Below are positions 46,127-57,128 of a stretch of 64,000 nt of DNA, one piece after another (position 1 is the first letter of the stretch; every line of letters starts with the position of its first letter). The position numbers and the translations under genes are program-made. Source of the stretch: Gloeopeniophorella convolvens (lineage: Eukaryota; Basidiomycota; Agaricomycetes; Russulales); assembly GCA_022496205.1 (NCBI GenBank), contig WTXD01000026.1, positions 248,001-312,000 of the forward strand, given 5' to 3'. A model generated the notes under the pieces. It did not search any database and was not told the DNA's origin. It saw only the letters and a program-made list of their open reading frames with translations.

Positions 46127-46852
46127 GGGCTGCGCGGGGCTTTGCTCGCGTATGCTTGTTTCCCCGCAGACACGAGGCGGTGACGGAGGCAGACTCGGAC
46201 GGGGCGTGTGGCTGCGGAAGCAGATGAGCGCACGCCACGCCCTGTCGATCCGATCGTGATCAGTGCGCGAGCGGGTGACGCGGTGTTCTGCACAGTGTCG
46301 GGATGACGCTGTGGGCGACGGCTGGCTGCGGGCCACCTTGTTGATTGTAGGATAGCGGTTCCTGGGCTTTGTTCAGTGTTGGTCGCGATGACGAAGGGAA
46401 GGATAATTGTATTTGTTTGTTGGTTGTTGCCACGAGCTACGAGATTTAATTCACGCTGGGCTTCCATCCTGCCGGCTAAAGAGTGATTCGCTGACAGGGG
46501 ATAGCGCGGGTGCCTTTCGCGTTATTTGTTTGGTGGGTGTTGAAATAAGCAAAGGGTTGGGTTTCGCTGGGAGAGTTTGAGCGACTTGTTCCTGCGCTGG
46601 ACCCGCGCACGCCTCGAGGCTTCCCCGCCCCAGAAACACGAGGCTGCCCCACGAGCACACGCCCTCGTTTGCAAGTCTGCGTCCCAGTCTCTCCTCCTTA
46701 TCGCTCCCCCTCGCACACAACAGCGAGCAAGGCAGAGATAAAATACCCCCCAAAAAAACAAAAAAAAAAAATACATATCCAACATTGTCAACCACAGCGG
46801 CCGACAGCGACACCCCCGGGCCTGCGCTCCTTGTATATTTTATTATTGAGCC
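46127..46852. promoter_or_regulatory. Intergenic region before the large membrane protein
   Basis: Contains the 3' end of the F-box transcript and the promoter of 46853. Just upstream of the latter are an A-run (46752-46772), a pyrimidine-rich stretch and a TATATTTTATTATTG element (46831-46845), a likely core promoter very close to the start. No gene was supported. Confidence 0.45.
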
Positions 46853-49800
46853 ATGTCCCCCGTCGACGAGCCCCGCAGCCCCGCCAGCAACCCCCGCGCC
46901 TCGTCCACCCCGACGACCTCCGACCGCCCCGGCGCAGCCCCCACATTCAACATGTCCCACACCAACAACTCGAGCGACGGCGGCTACCCCTCCTGGCTCC
47001 CCCAGCGGCCCCCGCCCCCCGCCCCCGGCTCGACCCTCCACTCGTTCAGCACCAACATCCTGCTCGCCGCCGACGCCGGGCCCAGCACCGAGCCCGAGCC
47101 CCCCGCCGCCGCCCCCGTGCTGCCCTTTGCCGGCGGCCGCAAGCCCACCCCGCGCTCCGTGCGCGTCGTCAGCGTCCAGGACGCCGCCGCCGCCGCGCGC
47201 CGCGACCGCGACGCGACCGACCAGACGCGGGTAAGCAGCCTCGCCGCGCCCCCCCTCCTGTCCTCGCGCGTGTGGTCCCGCGCGACCGGCCGCTCGCCGA
47301 CCCTTCTTTCCCAGGCACTGCGTGCCCGCGCCGCCGCGCCGCCCCGCTTCCGCGCGCAGGGCCTGCACCTCGAGCTCCTCCGCGACCCGTCCTGGAAGAC
47401 GCGCCTGCACTTTTACCTCTTCCCGCTGCTTGTGTTTGCGCACGTGCCCCTCCAGACGTTCCTCGACTTTAACGCCGTATTTATGATCATCGAGTGCGTC
47501 CCCGCGTCGTCTCTGATGTTCGTGCCCGTGGGGCTGATCACGGCCGCAGAGTCTCCAAGTTCCCGAATCCCGTCGCCCCCGGAGTGCCCGGTTCTGGCCG
47601 CAACTGGGTCTTGGGCGCCGTCGCCTACATTGCATGCTGGGCCATCTGGATATTCGGCGTATTTATCGGCTACGAGCTCATCTATTCCTTTGTCCGCCGC
47701 TGGCGCTTCCGTGAGTCGCCCGTGCCTGCCTCTCTCCAACCGCAGCAGCCAGCTGAACCGCACCGCGTCACTCGCGCGCCGCAGGCCGCCCCCTCATCCT
47801 GCCGATCTACCTCTCCGCGCCCGCGTACAACCTCGCCGCCATGTCCTCATACAGCCACTTCTGCTTCCTGCAGCACATCCGCAACTCGGCCTTCCCGCGC
47901 GCCGGCGCCGGCGCCGTGCTGCCCTCGGCCGAGGGCTCGCTGCGCGACGCCCTCGCCGAGACGTGCTACTTTTACGCGCAGAACCTGCCCACCGTCACCA
48001 CGCTCCTCCCGCGCGCGGGCCTCGCGCTCGCGCTGCTCCTCGCGTTCTGGAGCCCCGCGCACCTGCCCGGCGGGCTCGCGCTCCCGCAGGTCGACCCCGC
48101 GCTCGCGCGCCGCGACGGCACGTTCTTCGACGGGCGCACCGGCGCGCTCAAGGGGTACGCCAAGGGCGTGCTCGTCGCCAACGCCGCCTGGGCCGCGTGG
48201 CGCGCGCTCGTGCTCCTCTACAGCTGGTGAGCCGCGCCCTATCACCTCGCGCCACGTCCGGGACTGACGTGCTGCCGTGTCGCAGGCTCGGCCTCTGGAT
48301 ATTCAGTGGGCACGGCTGCGCGGGGCTCTGCGGGCCCCGCTCGCGCCAGGACGAGGAGGAGGCCGGCCGCGCCGCGTCCGTGTCCGTATCCGCGCTGAGC
48401 GAGAAGCACGCGGCGGACGACGCACCGCTGCCCTGGGAGTGGCGCGAGTGCACGCTGCTGCGCGTGCAGGAGGCGTACGACTTTTGCCTGACGCTGCGCC
48501 CGCCGCGCGCGCAGCCGCCCGCGGCGGAGGGCGCCGGCGGCTTTGACGGCATCGAGAAGGTGTTTGCGGCGGTCGGGCTCGGCGGTGGTGCGGCGCATGT
48601 GCCGCCTGCGCGCCGCGGGATGCTCTCGCGCGAGCTGTTCGAGAGCCCGCGCGAGGGCCCGACGCGCCGCGGGAGCGCCGCCGAGGCGAATGGCAACGGG
48701 AATGGGAATGGGAACGGCGTGCAACCGGAGGGCAATGGTCGGGCGCCGTACCCGTTCACTGGGTTCGGCGCGCGGGAGAGCGGCGAGCAGGAGCAGATCC
48801 CGTTCCCGCCGTCGCCTGGCCTGCCGGACGAGGGCTCGCAGCACGAGGAGGAAGAGGAAGAGGAGGAGGAGGAAGAAGCATTGGAGGAGGCGGAGGAGGA
48901 AGAGGAGGAGGAAGAGGAGCGCCAGCCGCGCACGAGCGAGGACCCGTCCTCCTTCTCCGGGCGCGCGTCCAACTCGCTCTCAAGCCTCGGCCAGCCCCTG
49001 CCCCCGCGCTACCCCTTCACCTTCCGCCGCGCGCCGTCCTCGTCCGCCGGCTCGCCGCCGCCGCCCGCCTTTGCGCGCCACACGCCGCAGAGCAAGAGCA
49101 CGTCCACGCGCGCCTCGCGCACGTCCCGCAGCACCGGCAACGCGGAGAGCACCACCACCACCGACGAGTCCGCAGGCTCGCCCGTCTCGCCCGCCGGCAG
49201 CGCCAGCCCGAGCCCCGGAATGCCCATGCCCATGCCGCCGCGGCACCCCGCCGCGCGCCGCGCCCGCGCAGGCACCGTGCCCGTCCCCGGCCCCGGCCCC
49301 GTCCCCGCCTCGCCCGCCTCGCCGTCGCCCCCCGCGCGCCGCCCGCGCGCCGCGCGCATGTCCTTCCGCGAGAGCATGAGCTCCGCCGCCGGTGCGACGC
49401 TGCCCGAGTCGGACCGCGAGAGCGAGCGCCAGCCGTCGCCCGACGGCTCGCTCGAGGCGCGCGAGCGCGAGGACAGCCTCGGGCTGCTCTCGGCGCACCC
49501 GAGCCCGCGCGGCAGCGCCGTGTCGCTCGCGCGCCTGAGCGGCGCGTGGCGCTCGCGCTCGCGGCACACGAGTTCGTCGTCCGGCAGCCCCAACAGCCAC
49601 AGCGGGAGCGGGAACAACAGCCGCGCGAGCTCGCGCGCGCCGAGGCCCGTGCGGCTTGCGGGGCACAGCGAGAGCGAGGGCGACGGCGCGCTGAGCAACC
49701 CCGAGAACCACACGTTTGGCCGGCCGGTCGCGGGTACGGGCATGCGGCGTGATGCGGGCGCGCGCGCGCGCACGCTCGAGAGCGCCGCGTCGTCGGCAGA

Positions 49801-50167
49801 GTCGGTGCGCGAGCGGGACGAGGCGCGCGGGAGCCTGCGCGCGCGCAGCCAGTCGGCGTCGGCGTCCGAGCGCGGCGCGGTGGCGGCGGTCGTGCGCGCG
49901 TTTGCGGAGGCGGACGCGCATGTGGATGTGGATGTGGATGCGGAGGCAGATACGCAGCGCGTGGGCACCGCGCCGGTGCCGATCCCGGGGATCCGGGTGC
50001 AGGCGGAGGCAGAGGCGCCGGGCGGGCGCGACGTGAGCACGGCTGCGGGGTCGCTCGTGTCGGCGCCGGCGACGGTCGAGGGCGCGACGACTGCGTCGAG
50101 CGCGCCGAGCGAGCCGGGGCTGGTGCACTACGTGCCGCCCGGCGCGCGCGACCTCGTGCCGCACTGA
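46853..50167 (+). CDS. Unrecognised multi-pass membrane protein with long acidic/Ser-Pro tail
   Basis: Conceptual splicing of about four introns (donors near 47231, 47492, 47713 and 48229) gives: a Pro/Ser-rich cytosolic leader; WKTRLHFYLFPLLVFAHVPLQ (TM1); a second hydrophobic pair around WVLGAVAYIACWAIWIFGVFI and IYSFVRRWRFRRPLILPIYL; AMSSYSHFCFLQHIRNSAF; a further helix near LALALLLAFWSP; and VLLYSWLGLWIFSGHGC. After about residue 400 it becomes low complexity: Asn/Gly repeats, a poly-Glu stretch (48847-48925), and long Ser/Arg/Pro segments to the stop at 50167. A 1104-codon frame runs through most introns, but the splice joins restore better peptide continuity. No known family was recognised; a membrane scaffold or sensor would only be a guess. 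Confidence 0.72.
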   Translation: MSPVDEPRSPASNPRASSTPTTSDRPGAAPTFNMSHTNNSSDGGYPSWLPQRPPPPAPGSTLHSFSTNILLAADAGPSTEPEPPAAAPVLPFAGGRKPTPRSVRVVSVQDAAAAARRDRDATDQTRVSSLAAPPLLSSRVWSRATGRSPTLLSQALRARAAAPPRFRAQGLHLELLRDPSWKTRLHFYLFPLLVFAHVPLQTFLDFNAVFMIIECVPASSLMFVPVGLITAAESPSSRIPSPPECPVLAATGSWAPSPTLHAGPSGYSAYLSATSSSIPLSAAGASVSRPCLPLSNRSSQLNRTASLARRRPPPHPADLPLRARVQPRRHVLIQPLLLPAAHPQLGLPARRRRRRAALGRGLAARRPRRDVLLLRAEPAHRHHAPPARGPRARAAPRVLEPRAPARRARAPAGRPRARAPRRHVLRRAHRRAQGVRQGRARRQRRLGRVARARAPLQLVSRALSPRATSGTDVLPCRRLGLWIFSGHGCAGLCGPRSRQDEEEAGRAASVSVSALSEKHAADDAPLPWEWRECTLLRVQEAYDFCLTLRPPRAQPPAAEGAGGFDGIEKVFAAVGLGGGAAHVPPARRGMLSRELFESPREGPTRRGSAAEANGNGNGNGNGVQPEGNGRAPYPFTGFGARESGEQEQIPFPPSPGLPDEGSQHEEEEEEEEEEEALEEAEEEEEEEEERQPRTSEDPSSFSGRASNSLSSLGQPLPPRYPFTFRRAPSSSAGSPPPPAFARHTPQSKSTSTRASRTSRSTGNAESTTTTDESAGSPVSPAGSASPSPGMPMPMPPRHPAARRARAGTVPVPGPGPVPASPASPSPPARRPRAARMSFRESMSSAAGATLPESDRESERQPSPDGSLEAREREDSLGLLSAHPSPRGSAVSLARLSGAWRSRSRHTSSSSGSPNSHSGSGNNSRASSRAPRPVRLAGHSESEGDGALSNPENHTFGRPVAGTGMRRDAGARARTLESAASSAESVRERDEARGSLRARSQSASASERGAVAAVVRAFAEADAHVDVDVDAEADTQRVGTAPVPIPGIRVQAEAEAPGGRDVSTAAGSLVSAPATVEGATTASSAPSEPGLVHYVPPGARDLVPH

Positions 50168-50722
50168 GCGCCGCCGCCGCCGCCGCCTGTTCGCTGCTCG
50201 CCTTTCCGTTTCTCTCCGGGACCTCTGGATCACGCTCTTCAATCTTGCACGCCCACGACCTGCCCCCCGACGCTGCCACGCATGTATTTACTGTTTATAT
50301 CCCTATTAGACGACCGCGCACCTGCTTCATGCTTTCATGCTTCACCCACATCCCTATCCCGATTCCCCCCCTACCCCCTTCACTTAGCTTAGTTGTCCGC
50401 CCTTACTCACCCTTGCGCATTGTCACCTAGTTAGTTAGTTAGTTAGTTGCACGTGTTTCACCACCGTACTCCCCCCTTCATGATTGCCTGCATGACATGC
50501 ATGCCGTTCTGACGCTTTTTTGTTCACACGAGTCGTAGTGCTTGGTTGCTCCTTGGTGTTCGTTACAGTGCCGGTTCGGGCTGTATGTCCACATGCCGCT
50601 GTTATGCTCATGCGCGAATGGAGATATTGTTATCGTTTTGTTTTGTTTTGTGGGGTGCAAGAAGGTATTACAGGTACATAGATACTTACATCTAGCCCGA
50701 GTCCGAGTCTGAGCAGACCAGG
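50168..50722. other. Convergent 3' region with (TTAG)n repeat
   Basis: This lies between the membrane-protein stop and the permease stop. It holds a short TTAG tetranucleotide array (50428-50450) and pyrimidine-rich 3'-UTR-like sequence. No gene. Confidence 0.5.
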
Positions 50723-53078
50723 CTACGACTTTTCCGCCGCGCCATACGCGCCGGGCTTCTCGGCCATCGCGGCGGGGTCGGTGATATTGATCCCCATCCC
50801 CTCCGCTGTCCCCGAGTCTATCAGCACACGCCCGGGAGGGGCCCAGAGAGACCACAACAGCGCGCTCACCGGCGATCTGCTTCACCGGCCCCGCGAACCA
50901 GCGCCGCGCGCTGAGCGCCCACAGGCCGAGCGCGTACACGACCACGATCCCGACCGCGACGGGCGCGTAGTTGAGCGTCTGCGAGTCGACCGGGTTCAGC
51001 TCGGGCAGGCAGAACACGATCGAGATGAACGCAATCCAGAGCACCGCCGCGCTCGCGATCGGGTACGAGAACGCGCCGAGGTGGAACGGCCCGCGCGTGA
51101 AGCGCGGGGCGTAGAGCACCCGCAGCGCGATGGGGATTGCTAGCGGTGACGCGCGGATGGTGTCAGAGAGTGGGTGGAGAAACGGGAGAGCCGCCGCGCA
51201 CCGTAGGAGATGTACAGCCCGATGGTGGCGATGGACGTCGCGGCGGAGAACGCGACGGAGCTGCCGAGGCTCGGGAGGCCGAGGATGAAGCTCAGCGTGC
51301 ACGCGAGCCACACTGCATTAGACCGGGTAAGCGGCCGAGCACGGCGCGCGGGGCGAGAGGATCGTGTGCGCACCGGTGCGGATGGGCGAGCGCCAGCGGC
51401 GGTCGACCTTGTGGAAGAAGGACGAGCCGGGGAGCGCGCCGTCGCGGCTGAATGCGTACATCATGCGCGAGTTGGAGGTGACGGAGAACGTGCTGCGCGC
51501 CGTGCGATCGTGAGTATGCTTGGCGTGTCCAGGCAGCAAGTCGCGCACCCGCAGAAGAACATCGCGCCGATGACGATTACCTGCCATGCCGTCAGGCCGA
51601 GGCTCCCTGGCACGCAGACGCAGCGCAGGAACGTACCATGAGTACAATCGCGCCCTTTTCGTGTACTGTATCCAGGAAGATCTGCGTCACGGGCTGGCCC
51701 GTCGCGGACGCGATCGTCGTGTCGTAATCCTGCATCGAGAAGAGCAGGGCGAGGATGAGGAACCAGCCGAGCAGCGCAGAGACGCCAATGGCCATGACGA
51801 TCCCGATCGGGCCCGACATGGCAGCGTTGTGCGTCTCCTCCGTCATGTGCGCGCTCGCATCGAAGCCTGTCGCCCGCCGGGTCCCGGTCAGCCGGCAAGC
51901 ACGGAAGCGGCGGGTGTGGGGTGCGCACCAGTGAGCGTGTACTGTGCCATGAGAATTCCGATCACCGCGACGTACGCCGGGCTCGCGCGCTGCGACCAGC
52001 CGATGCCGTCGACGCCGGTGCCGTCAATGAATGTCCGGAAGACGAACTTGGCGCTCTGGTGCTTGGGCGCCGCAGCGAGCACGGCAATCGCGACCGCGGT
52101 CGTGCCCACGGCGTGCCACCACACCGAGACGTTGTTCAGGTACTTCAGGATGTGTACGCCAAACGTGTTGATCATGCCTGCGTCGGCGTCAGCTCAGCGC
52201 CAAGAACCTGATATGGAAGCGCGACCTTGAGCGAAGAGAACTGCAGCATAGATGCCAACTGTCTTGTGCGAGTTGGGCTGGTAGTTCGTGCCGAGAGTAC
52301 ATGCTGTAGAGATGAAATTGGCGCAGGCGTAGCTGACGAGAGAATTCAATGAAGCATATATGGGCCTCGTGGCGTAGACATACCTGATTCCTGTTGTCAC
52401 CGCGACTTGTCCTAGGAGATTGAACCAGCCAGTGACCCAAGATGCAAAGGGCGCGATATCCGGCTTTGCAAGCATCGCAGCCCAGAAATATGGACCGCCG
52501 CTCGTGGGATGCGCGCTGCAGATTTCTGAGGACACATGTCAAGTATATTCGCTTTGGAGCAGAAATTACTTACCTGCCATGGCCAAGCCAACCATCATCG
52601 TGAAGAAGGCTGCATTTGATATATGAGCGGCTGGCCCAACGTGAGAACTTGGGTGCTCCCACCAACTACGACCCAACCCCACACCATTACCGCAGGGCCC
52701 CCGGTGGTCTACAAGGCATCAGACAGGGGAAGAAGAGGTCTTTCGAGGACACACGCACCAAGCCGAAGAGAAATAGAGACGGGACACCAGTAATCACACT
52801 GATGATAGAAAACGAGACGCCAAAGTTCTGGACATAGCCTTCAGCGATGGTCGGAAATGTGATAGCTGTTTCTCATCCTACCTGCATCATAGACAGGTCG
52901 CGCCTGGTTTGAAAGAGTCGGCGCATCAGCCAGCAGGCCCACTGTGCAGATGACTGGTCTAAACGCACTTGAGCTCCTGCTTGTATCCCATCCGTGCGAG
53001 CTCCGCCTCATCGCCAGTTTGGACGGCGCCCGCCTCAATAGTGTGGCTATCCTTGGTCTCCGTGTGCGAATCCGGCAT
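50723..53078 (-). CDS. Amino acid / GABA-type permease, APC superfamily
   Basis: Conceptual splicing of roughly nine introns gives a transporter of about 530 residues with 12 likely TM helices. The start ATG at 53078 gives MPDSHTETKDSHTIEAG.., then the signature MGYKQELKRDLSMMQ, NFGVSFSIISVITGVPSLF, GGPAVMVWGWVV, EICSAHPTSGGPYFWAA, FASWVTGWFNLLGQVAVTTGI, TGFDASAHMTEET (split by an intron), GFL-type helices, FFCGCATCVTSNSRMMYAFSRDGALPG, IGLYISYAIPIALRV and a short acidic tail ending AEKS. This matches the fungal Uga4/BAT1-like group that imports GABA, choline or other amino compounds at the plasma or vacuolar membrane; the substrate cannot be fixed from sequence. The upstream region carries four GATAAG motifs, implying nitrogen control. 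Confidence 0.9.
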
Positions 53079-53139
53079 GGTGACTGAGGGGTAGAGGACG
53101 TCGTCGAAGCCTCGAGGAAAGGCGCTGTTGGAAGGATCC

Positions 53140-53310
53140 GGTTATAAGACCCGCCCACTTATCCGACTCGGTCGAGTGTTACATTTTCTTGACAGATAAG
53201 AAGCAGTAAGAAGCGCGGGGGAGGCTATGGTAGTCTGGAGCAAAGATAAGAACTTCTTTCGAGGAACGTTGCCGACGTCAAGCGCCAAGGGGCTCCGTCT
53301 CCAGCTTATC
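53140..53310 (-). promoter_or_regulatory. Nitrogen-type GATA promoter of the permease
   Basis: Four GATAAG hexamers (on either strand) lie at 53158-53163, 53195-53200, 53245-53250 and 53305-53310, 80-232 bp before the permease ATG. A TTATAA element (53143-53148) lies about 65 bp before the ATG. Clusters of GATAAG bind AreA/Gln3-type GATA factors that switch on permeases when ammonium or glutamine is scarce. Confidence 0.65.
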
Positions 53311-54769
53311 TCGACCATGTCTCCAGCTCTGCCCATACAACTCACAACCTGTGTCTCCAGGTGGAGACCACGATGCGCCTTTACCACTGGCGTCTTGTAG
53401 GTGGATGAGGAGGTGGTATCCTAGAAGACTGATGGAGGATTGGAAATGCAGAGTGTCACTGGCAGCGCTAGCGGCTCCGAGTTTGGATGCTGCGGTCGGA
53501 TCCCAGATCTCCGGCTCGAAAATCGCGGGGTCAGAGTCAGTCGCCGCAGCAGCGATTGCCCTTGCATATGACTCTCATGTACCGCACTCACTGAGGAAGC
53601 CTCTTCATTTTTGCAACCTACCACCACATCCTACTGCTATCCCGCACAAAAAGGCTTAAAGACGCTCTTACGTGTCCCCTCTTCGCAACGCACATAGCAT
53701 CCGTACACTCTACTTGGACTAGCTCCTGATTGCAAGTGAAACGTGCGACGGTTTGGTCTCGGATATGAAGGGTGCCCCTCAAGTTTGGGCCAGTCGGCCT
53801 ACACTGCCTGCACCACTACACCAGGCTTAGGCTTTAGCCAGCGCTGATACTTCAACAGTCATATGGAAGCATCGTTTCCTTATTTTCTTCAGCCAATTCA
53901 TCGCTACATGGCTGTGAAGCGAACGTCCGTGACTCCCCTCACTCCCTTCCGTATATGCAGCCCATACGGTAGCGCTGGCTCTCCGCTGCATACGTGGCAC
54001 TGGTGCTAGCGGGGTTGAGCCTGAGTGGCTGGTGTCATCCGCATGGCGGCTGCGCAAAAACCGAATATGCACCTCATGTCCCGATCATGTCCTCAAGCAG
54101 TCAATAAGCCGACTAACTTTGCAGTGCTCTCGCCAGTCTAGGCTTCTTGAAATTTCTCGAACCTAGGATCACCTGGTGTTGTTTCCATCCTGCCCGAGGG
54201 ATTGTGGGCTGTTGTGGCTCCCACTGGTTGCAATCCAGGGCCAGTCTCTTCAAGGATTTGGTTCCCCAAGCGTCCCTCGAGTCTTGAGTTCTTGCTGCCG
54301 ACAGGACACCTTGATACTCGACGTCATCCGAGCAACGTAGCATTGGATCTCGACATCCGGTGTTCGGGACCCCCTTGCCTTTAGGCGACTTCGTCTTTCA
54401 TTCATGCGCGAAGCGTCAAGACCGCATATCAATTGAGCACATCAGTGTTCTTTCTTTTTCTCGCTCAGATGACCTGGAGCGCCCTCCCGTTGGTTGGAGA
54501 GTCCGGGGCCGCCTGGGGATCGCACTTTGAACGTTCATGCGAGGAATGGAACACGTGGAGAGTTTGAGCGCGCGGAGTCTATGATGCTTGTGATTCTCTC
54601 AACCACCTCTAACGGGGCTGAAGCCATGTCCTGAGTGTATAAAATCCAATGGCACATTCTAGGATATGGTCAGCACACTTTTCCCCCTCGCCTTTGGTAC
54701 GTGGTGTCCAACCCGGGCGGGCAAAGCGATCATGAATCTTTATTGACAGACTGCAACATAAATCACAAG
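53311..54769. other. 1.46-kb stretch without a supported gene
   Basis: Short frames on both strands have no family resemblance. The last ~150 bp hold the promoter of the hydrolase; GTATAAAATCC at 54637-54647 is a likely TATA box, about 130 bp before the start. Confidence 0.4.
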
Positions 54770-55728
54770 ATGGCCTCAGACACTGTCGACTTCAAATACG
54801 GGTCAGAGACGTTCCAGACGTCCTACCTGGTCTTTGGCGATATCAAGTCCTGCACACGCCCCCTGGTGATCCTGAACGGCGGCCCTGGCCTCCCGCACTA
54901 CTACATGCTGCCGCACAAGAACCTGCAGACGTCGAAGCGCGCCGTGATTCTTTACGACCAGATCGGGTGCGGCGATTCTACGCGGCTGAAGGGCAAGCCG
55001 GCGAGCTTCATCACGCCCGCGCTGTTCGTTGCGGAGCTCGAGAACCTCATCGAGCACCTTGGTATCGCGGCTAACTTCGACCTGCTCGGGCAGTCGTGGG
55101 GCGTCACGCTCTCGGTCGAGTACATCGCAAAGAACCGCCCCGCAGGGCTCAAGCACCTCGTCCTCGAGGACGGCCCCGCGGCGTACCCGCTGTGGCGCGT
55201 GGCGCTCGCGCAGCTGCGCGCGCAGTGGCCGCAAGACTACCAGGATATGATGGCGCGCCACGAGAAGGACGGCACGACGGCCGACAACGAGTACCAGAAC
55301 GGCCTGATGCAGTTCTACAGGAAGCACATCTGCAACCTCGAGGAGTGGGACCCGGACATGATGAAGTCGATGCAGGGCATGGGCGAGGACCCGACGGTCT
55401 ACAATGCGCTGTACGCCACATTGCGTCGCCTCTGCCGTGCTTTGGACACTCATCATGTCTGACATGCAGGCTCGGAATCAACGAGTTCGTCATGACGGGC
55501 AGCCTCAAGGAGTGGTCTGTCGTTCCCAAGCTCGGCTCCGTCACCTGCCCGACGCTCGTCATCAACGGCGTCGACGACGAGGCGCAAGACGTGTGTGTCG
55601 CGCCGCTTTTCAACGGCATCAAGGGCTCCAAGTGGGTCTCGTTCGGCAAGAGCAGCCATATGCCGTTCTGGGAGGAGCCCGACAGGTACTTCAAGATCGT
55701 TGCGGAGTTCCTCGATGACTCTGCCTGA
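54770..55728 (+). CDS. Alpha/beta hydrolase, proline iminopeptidase-like (peptidase S33)
   Basis: Start ATG 54770 (MASDTVDFKYGSETF). One intron, about 55412-55470, joins TVYNAL to LGINEFVMTG. About 300 residues, the usual size. Family features: oxyanion-loop LNGGPGLPHYYML, YDQIGCGDST, the nucleophile elbow GQSWG (Ser near 107), a helical cap region, then the catalytic Asp in VINGVDDEAQD and His in SSHMPFWEE. Members of this group (proline-specific peptidases, L-amino-acid amidases) remove N-terminal residues or hydrolyse amino acid amides. Cytosolic by lack of a signal. It lies downstream of a nitrogen-regulated permease, but no direct link is shown. Confidence 0.88.
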
Positions 55729-56011
55729 GCAGCGGCGAGATCGGAGGCGAAGTGTAATTTCGGCTGGGGCCGGTATGCAAGTCCAGCTGAACCATTATGT
55801 CCTATGTAAAAGTCGCCCTTTGGGCTGTGGAGTACGAGTACTTGGCACATGATACAATATGTTGATCGAGCTTCGAGCTTCTATTTTGCAGTACTGCTGT
55901 GCACCAACAAGAACGCGACAAGCCGCGATGCGTATCAGCTGCATCGGGTGTGATATTGAGGATGAAATACACAGCAAGCCAAACTTCCTTCACACGATCT
56001 CGATCTCCGCC
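55729..56011. other. Convergent 3' region
   Basis: 283 bp between the hydrolase (+) and cyclophilin H (-) stops; no gene. Confidence 0.5.
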
Positions 56012-56964
56012 TCACATCTCCCCACACTCTGCGAGCGAAGCGAAATTAGGGCCACAACCTCCAATTCAGGGCGAATACGCTTACCCGTGATCTTCACGAC
56101 GAGCTTCGGCCGGTTATTAGGCCCCGTTGGCACATTCTCGATCTTGCGCAGCGTGAGCATGCCATCGATCACTTTGCCGAAGACAACGTGCTTTCCGTCG
56201 AGGAAGTCGCATGGCGCAGTCGTGACGAAGAACTAGTAGGGACGAGATTAGAGGGATACATGAAGCCGCCTGATCGTGGCGCTACCTGGCAGCCGTTCGT
56301 GTTGGGACCCGAGTTGGCCTATGATGGATGAGAACTGGACTTCGTGTGGGGGCTGCGGCATATTTACCATCGAGAGAAGCCCTGGTCCGGTATGTTTCTC
56401 TTGGAAATTCTCATCCTATGACTCATCAGCATGGAAGAACGCAGAGCGCAGACCAAAACGCGCACAGGGAACTTGTCGCCATATATCGAGAACGATCCGG
56501 TCCCGTCGCCTTTGAGGAAGTCGCCTCCTGTTTTCACTACATCAGTAGCCGCTCCTCATTGGTCGTAAAATTGCAGTACCTTGGCACATGAAGTTTGGCA
56601 CCCTGAGCGAGTTGAATAATCTGCATCGAAGTGAGATCATGGATGGTACTCACACTCTATAAGCGATGGCTGGTCAGTAGGCATGAGGGTTTCCAGCCCA
56701 TGGACGCGATGGGTGGCTTACCGATGGAACGTCGCGCCTTTGTAACCCTGTGGCCGCGAATTTACCCTGTACTCGCCGGTGCAGAGCTGGCGGAAGTTCT
56801 CCGCGGTCCTGTGTGGGGGTTGGAGGTCAACGCCAAGTGCGCGAACAGACGTGATGCACGCACTTGGGCACAATATCGCTGAAGAGCTCCATTTTCAGTC
56901 GTCCTGCAGGTGTCTCTCCAATGTTGACATCCATGAAGACGATGGGGCGCGTCGTTGAGGACAT
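56012..56964 (-). CDS. Cyclophilin H-type peptidyl-prolyl isomerase (snRNP cyclophilin)
   Basis: Start 56964 ([21 protein letters not shown]). Several short introns, including very small internal exons. Conceptual product about 180 residues: [13 protein letters not shown] / [14 protein letters not shown] / GYKGATFHR / [15 protein letters not shown] / [16 protein letters not shown] / FFVT.. / [15 protein letters not shown], ending [20 protein letters not shown] after the last intron. The PNNxPKL and final CGEM end are specific to the PPIH/CypH class, which binds the U4/U6 protein PRP4 in the tri-snRNP. It is head-to-head with DIB1. Confidence 0.87.
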
Positions 56965-57128
56965 TGTAGACGGGTGGCGACCGTGGACTTGGACCAAAGA
57001 GCCGAAGGTGGTGGATGAGAACAAGCGCCGGCGGTTTCGCGAAAGTTCGCGTCGGAGTCGACTATTGTCGCTTCGCCTTGTACCTCCATCTCGTCTCTTG
57101 CAGCGACTCGCTATAGTATAACTTCAAG
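56965..57128. promoter_or_regulatory. Short bidirectional promoter, cyclophilin H / DIB1
   Basis: Only 164 bp separate the two start codons, so both genes must share one promoter region. The DIB1 side has CTATAGTATAACTTCAAG (57111-57128) just before the start. No TATA box was seen on the cyclophilin side. Confidence 0.7.

Noticed and set aside
46451..47635. 394-codon Gly-rich minus-strand frame
   Set aside because: Antisense to the membrane-protein exons; Gly/Arg richness follows from the GC-rich opposite strand.
48980..50279. Two 420-codon Arg-rich minus-strand frames
   Set aside because: Shadows of the low-complexity tail of the gene at 46853-50167.
50428..50450. TTAG repeats as telomere-like sequence
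   Set aside because: Basidiomycete telomeres are TTAGGG; this is a short tetranucleotide microsatellite in a 3' UTR.
50723..55728. Permease plus peptidase as a functional cluster
   Set aside because: Opposite strands, 1.7 kb apart, no shared regulatory motif before the hydrolase; two neighbours are not enough to claim a pathway.
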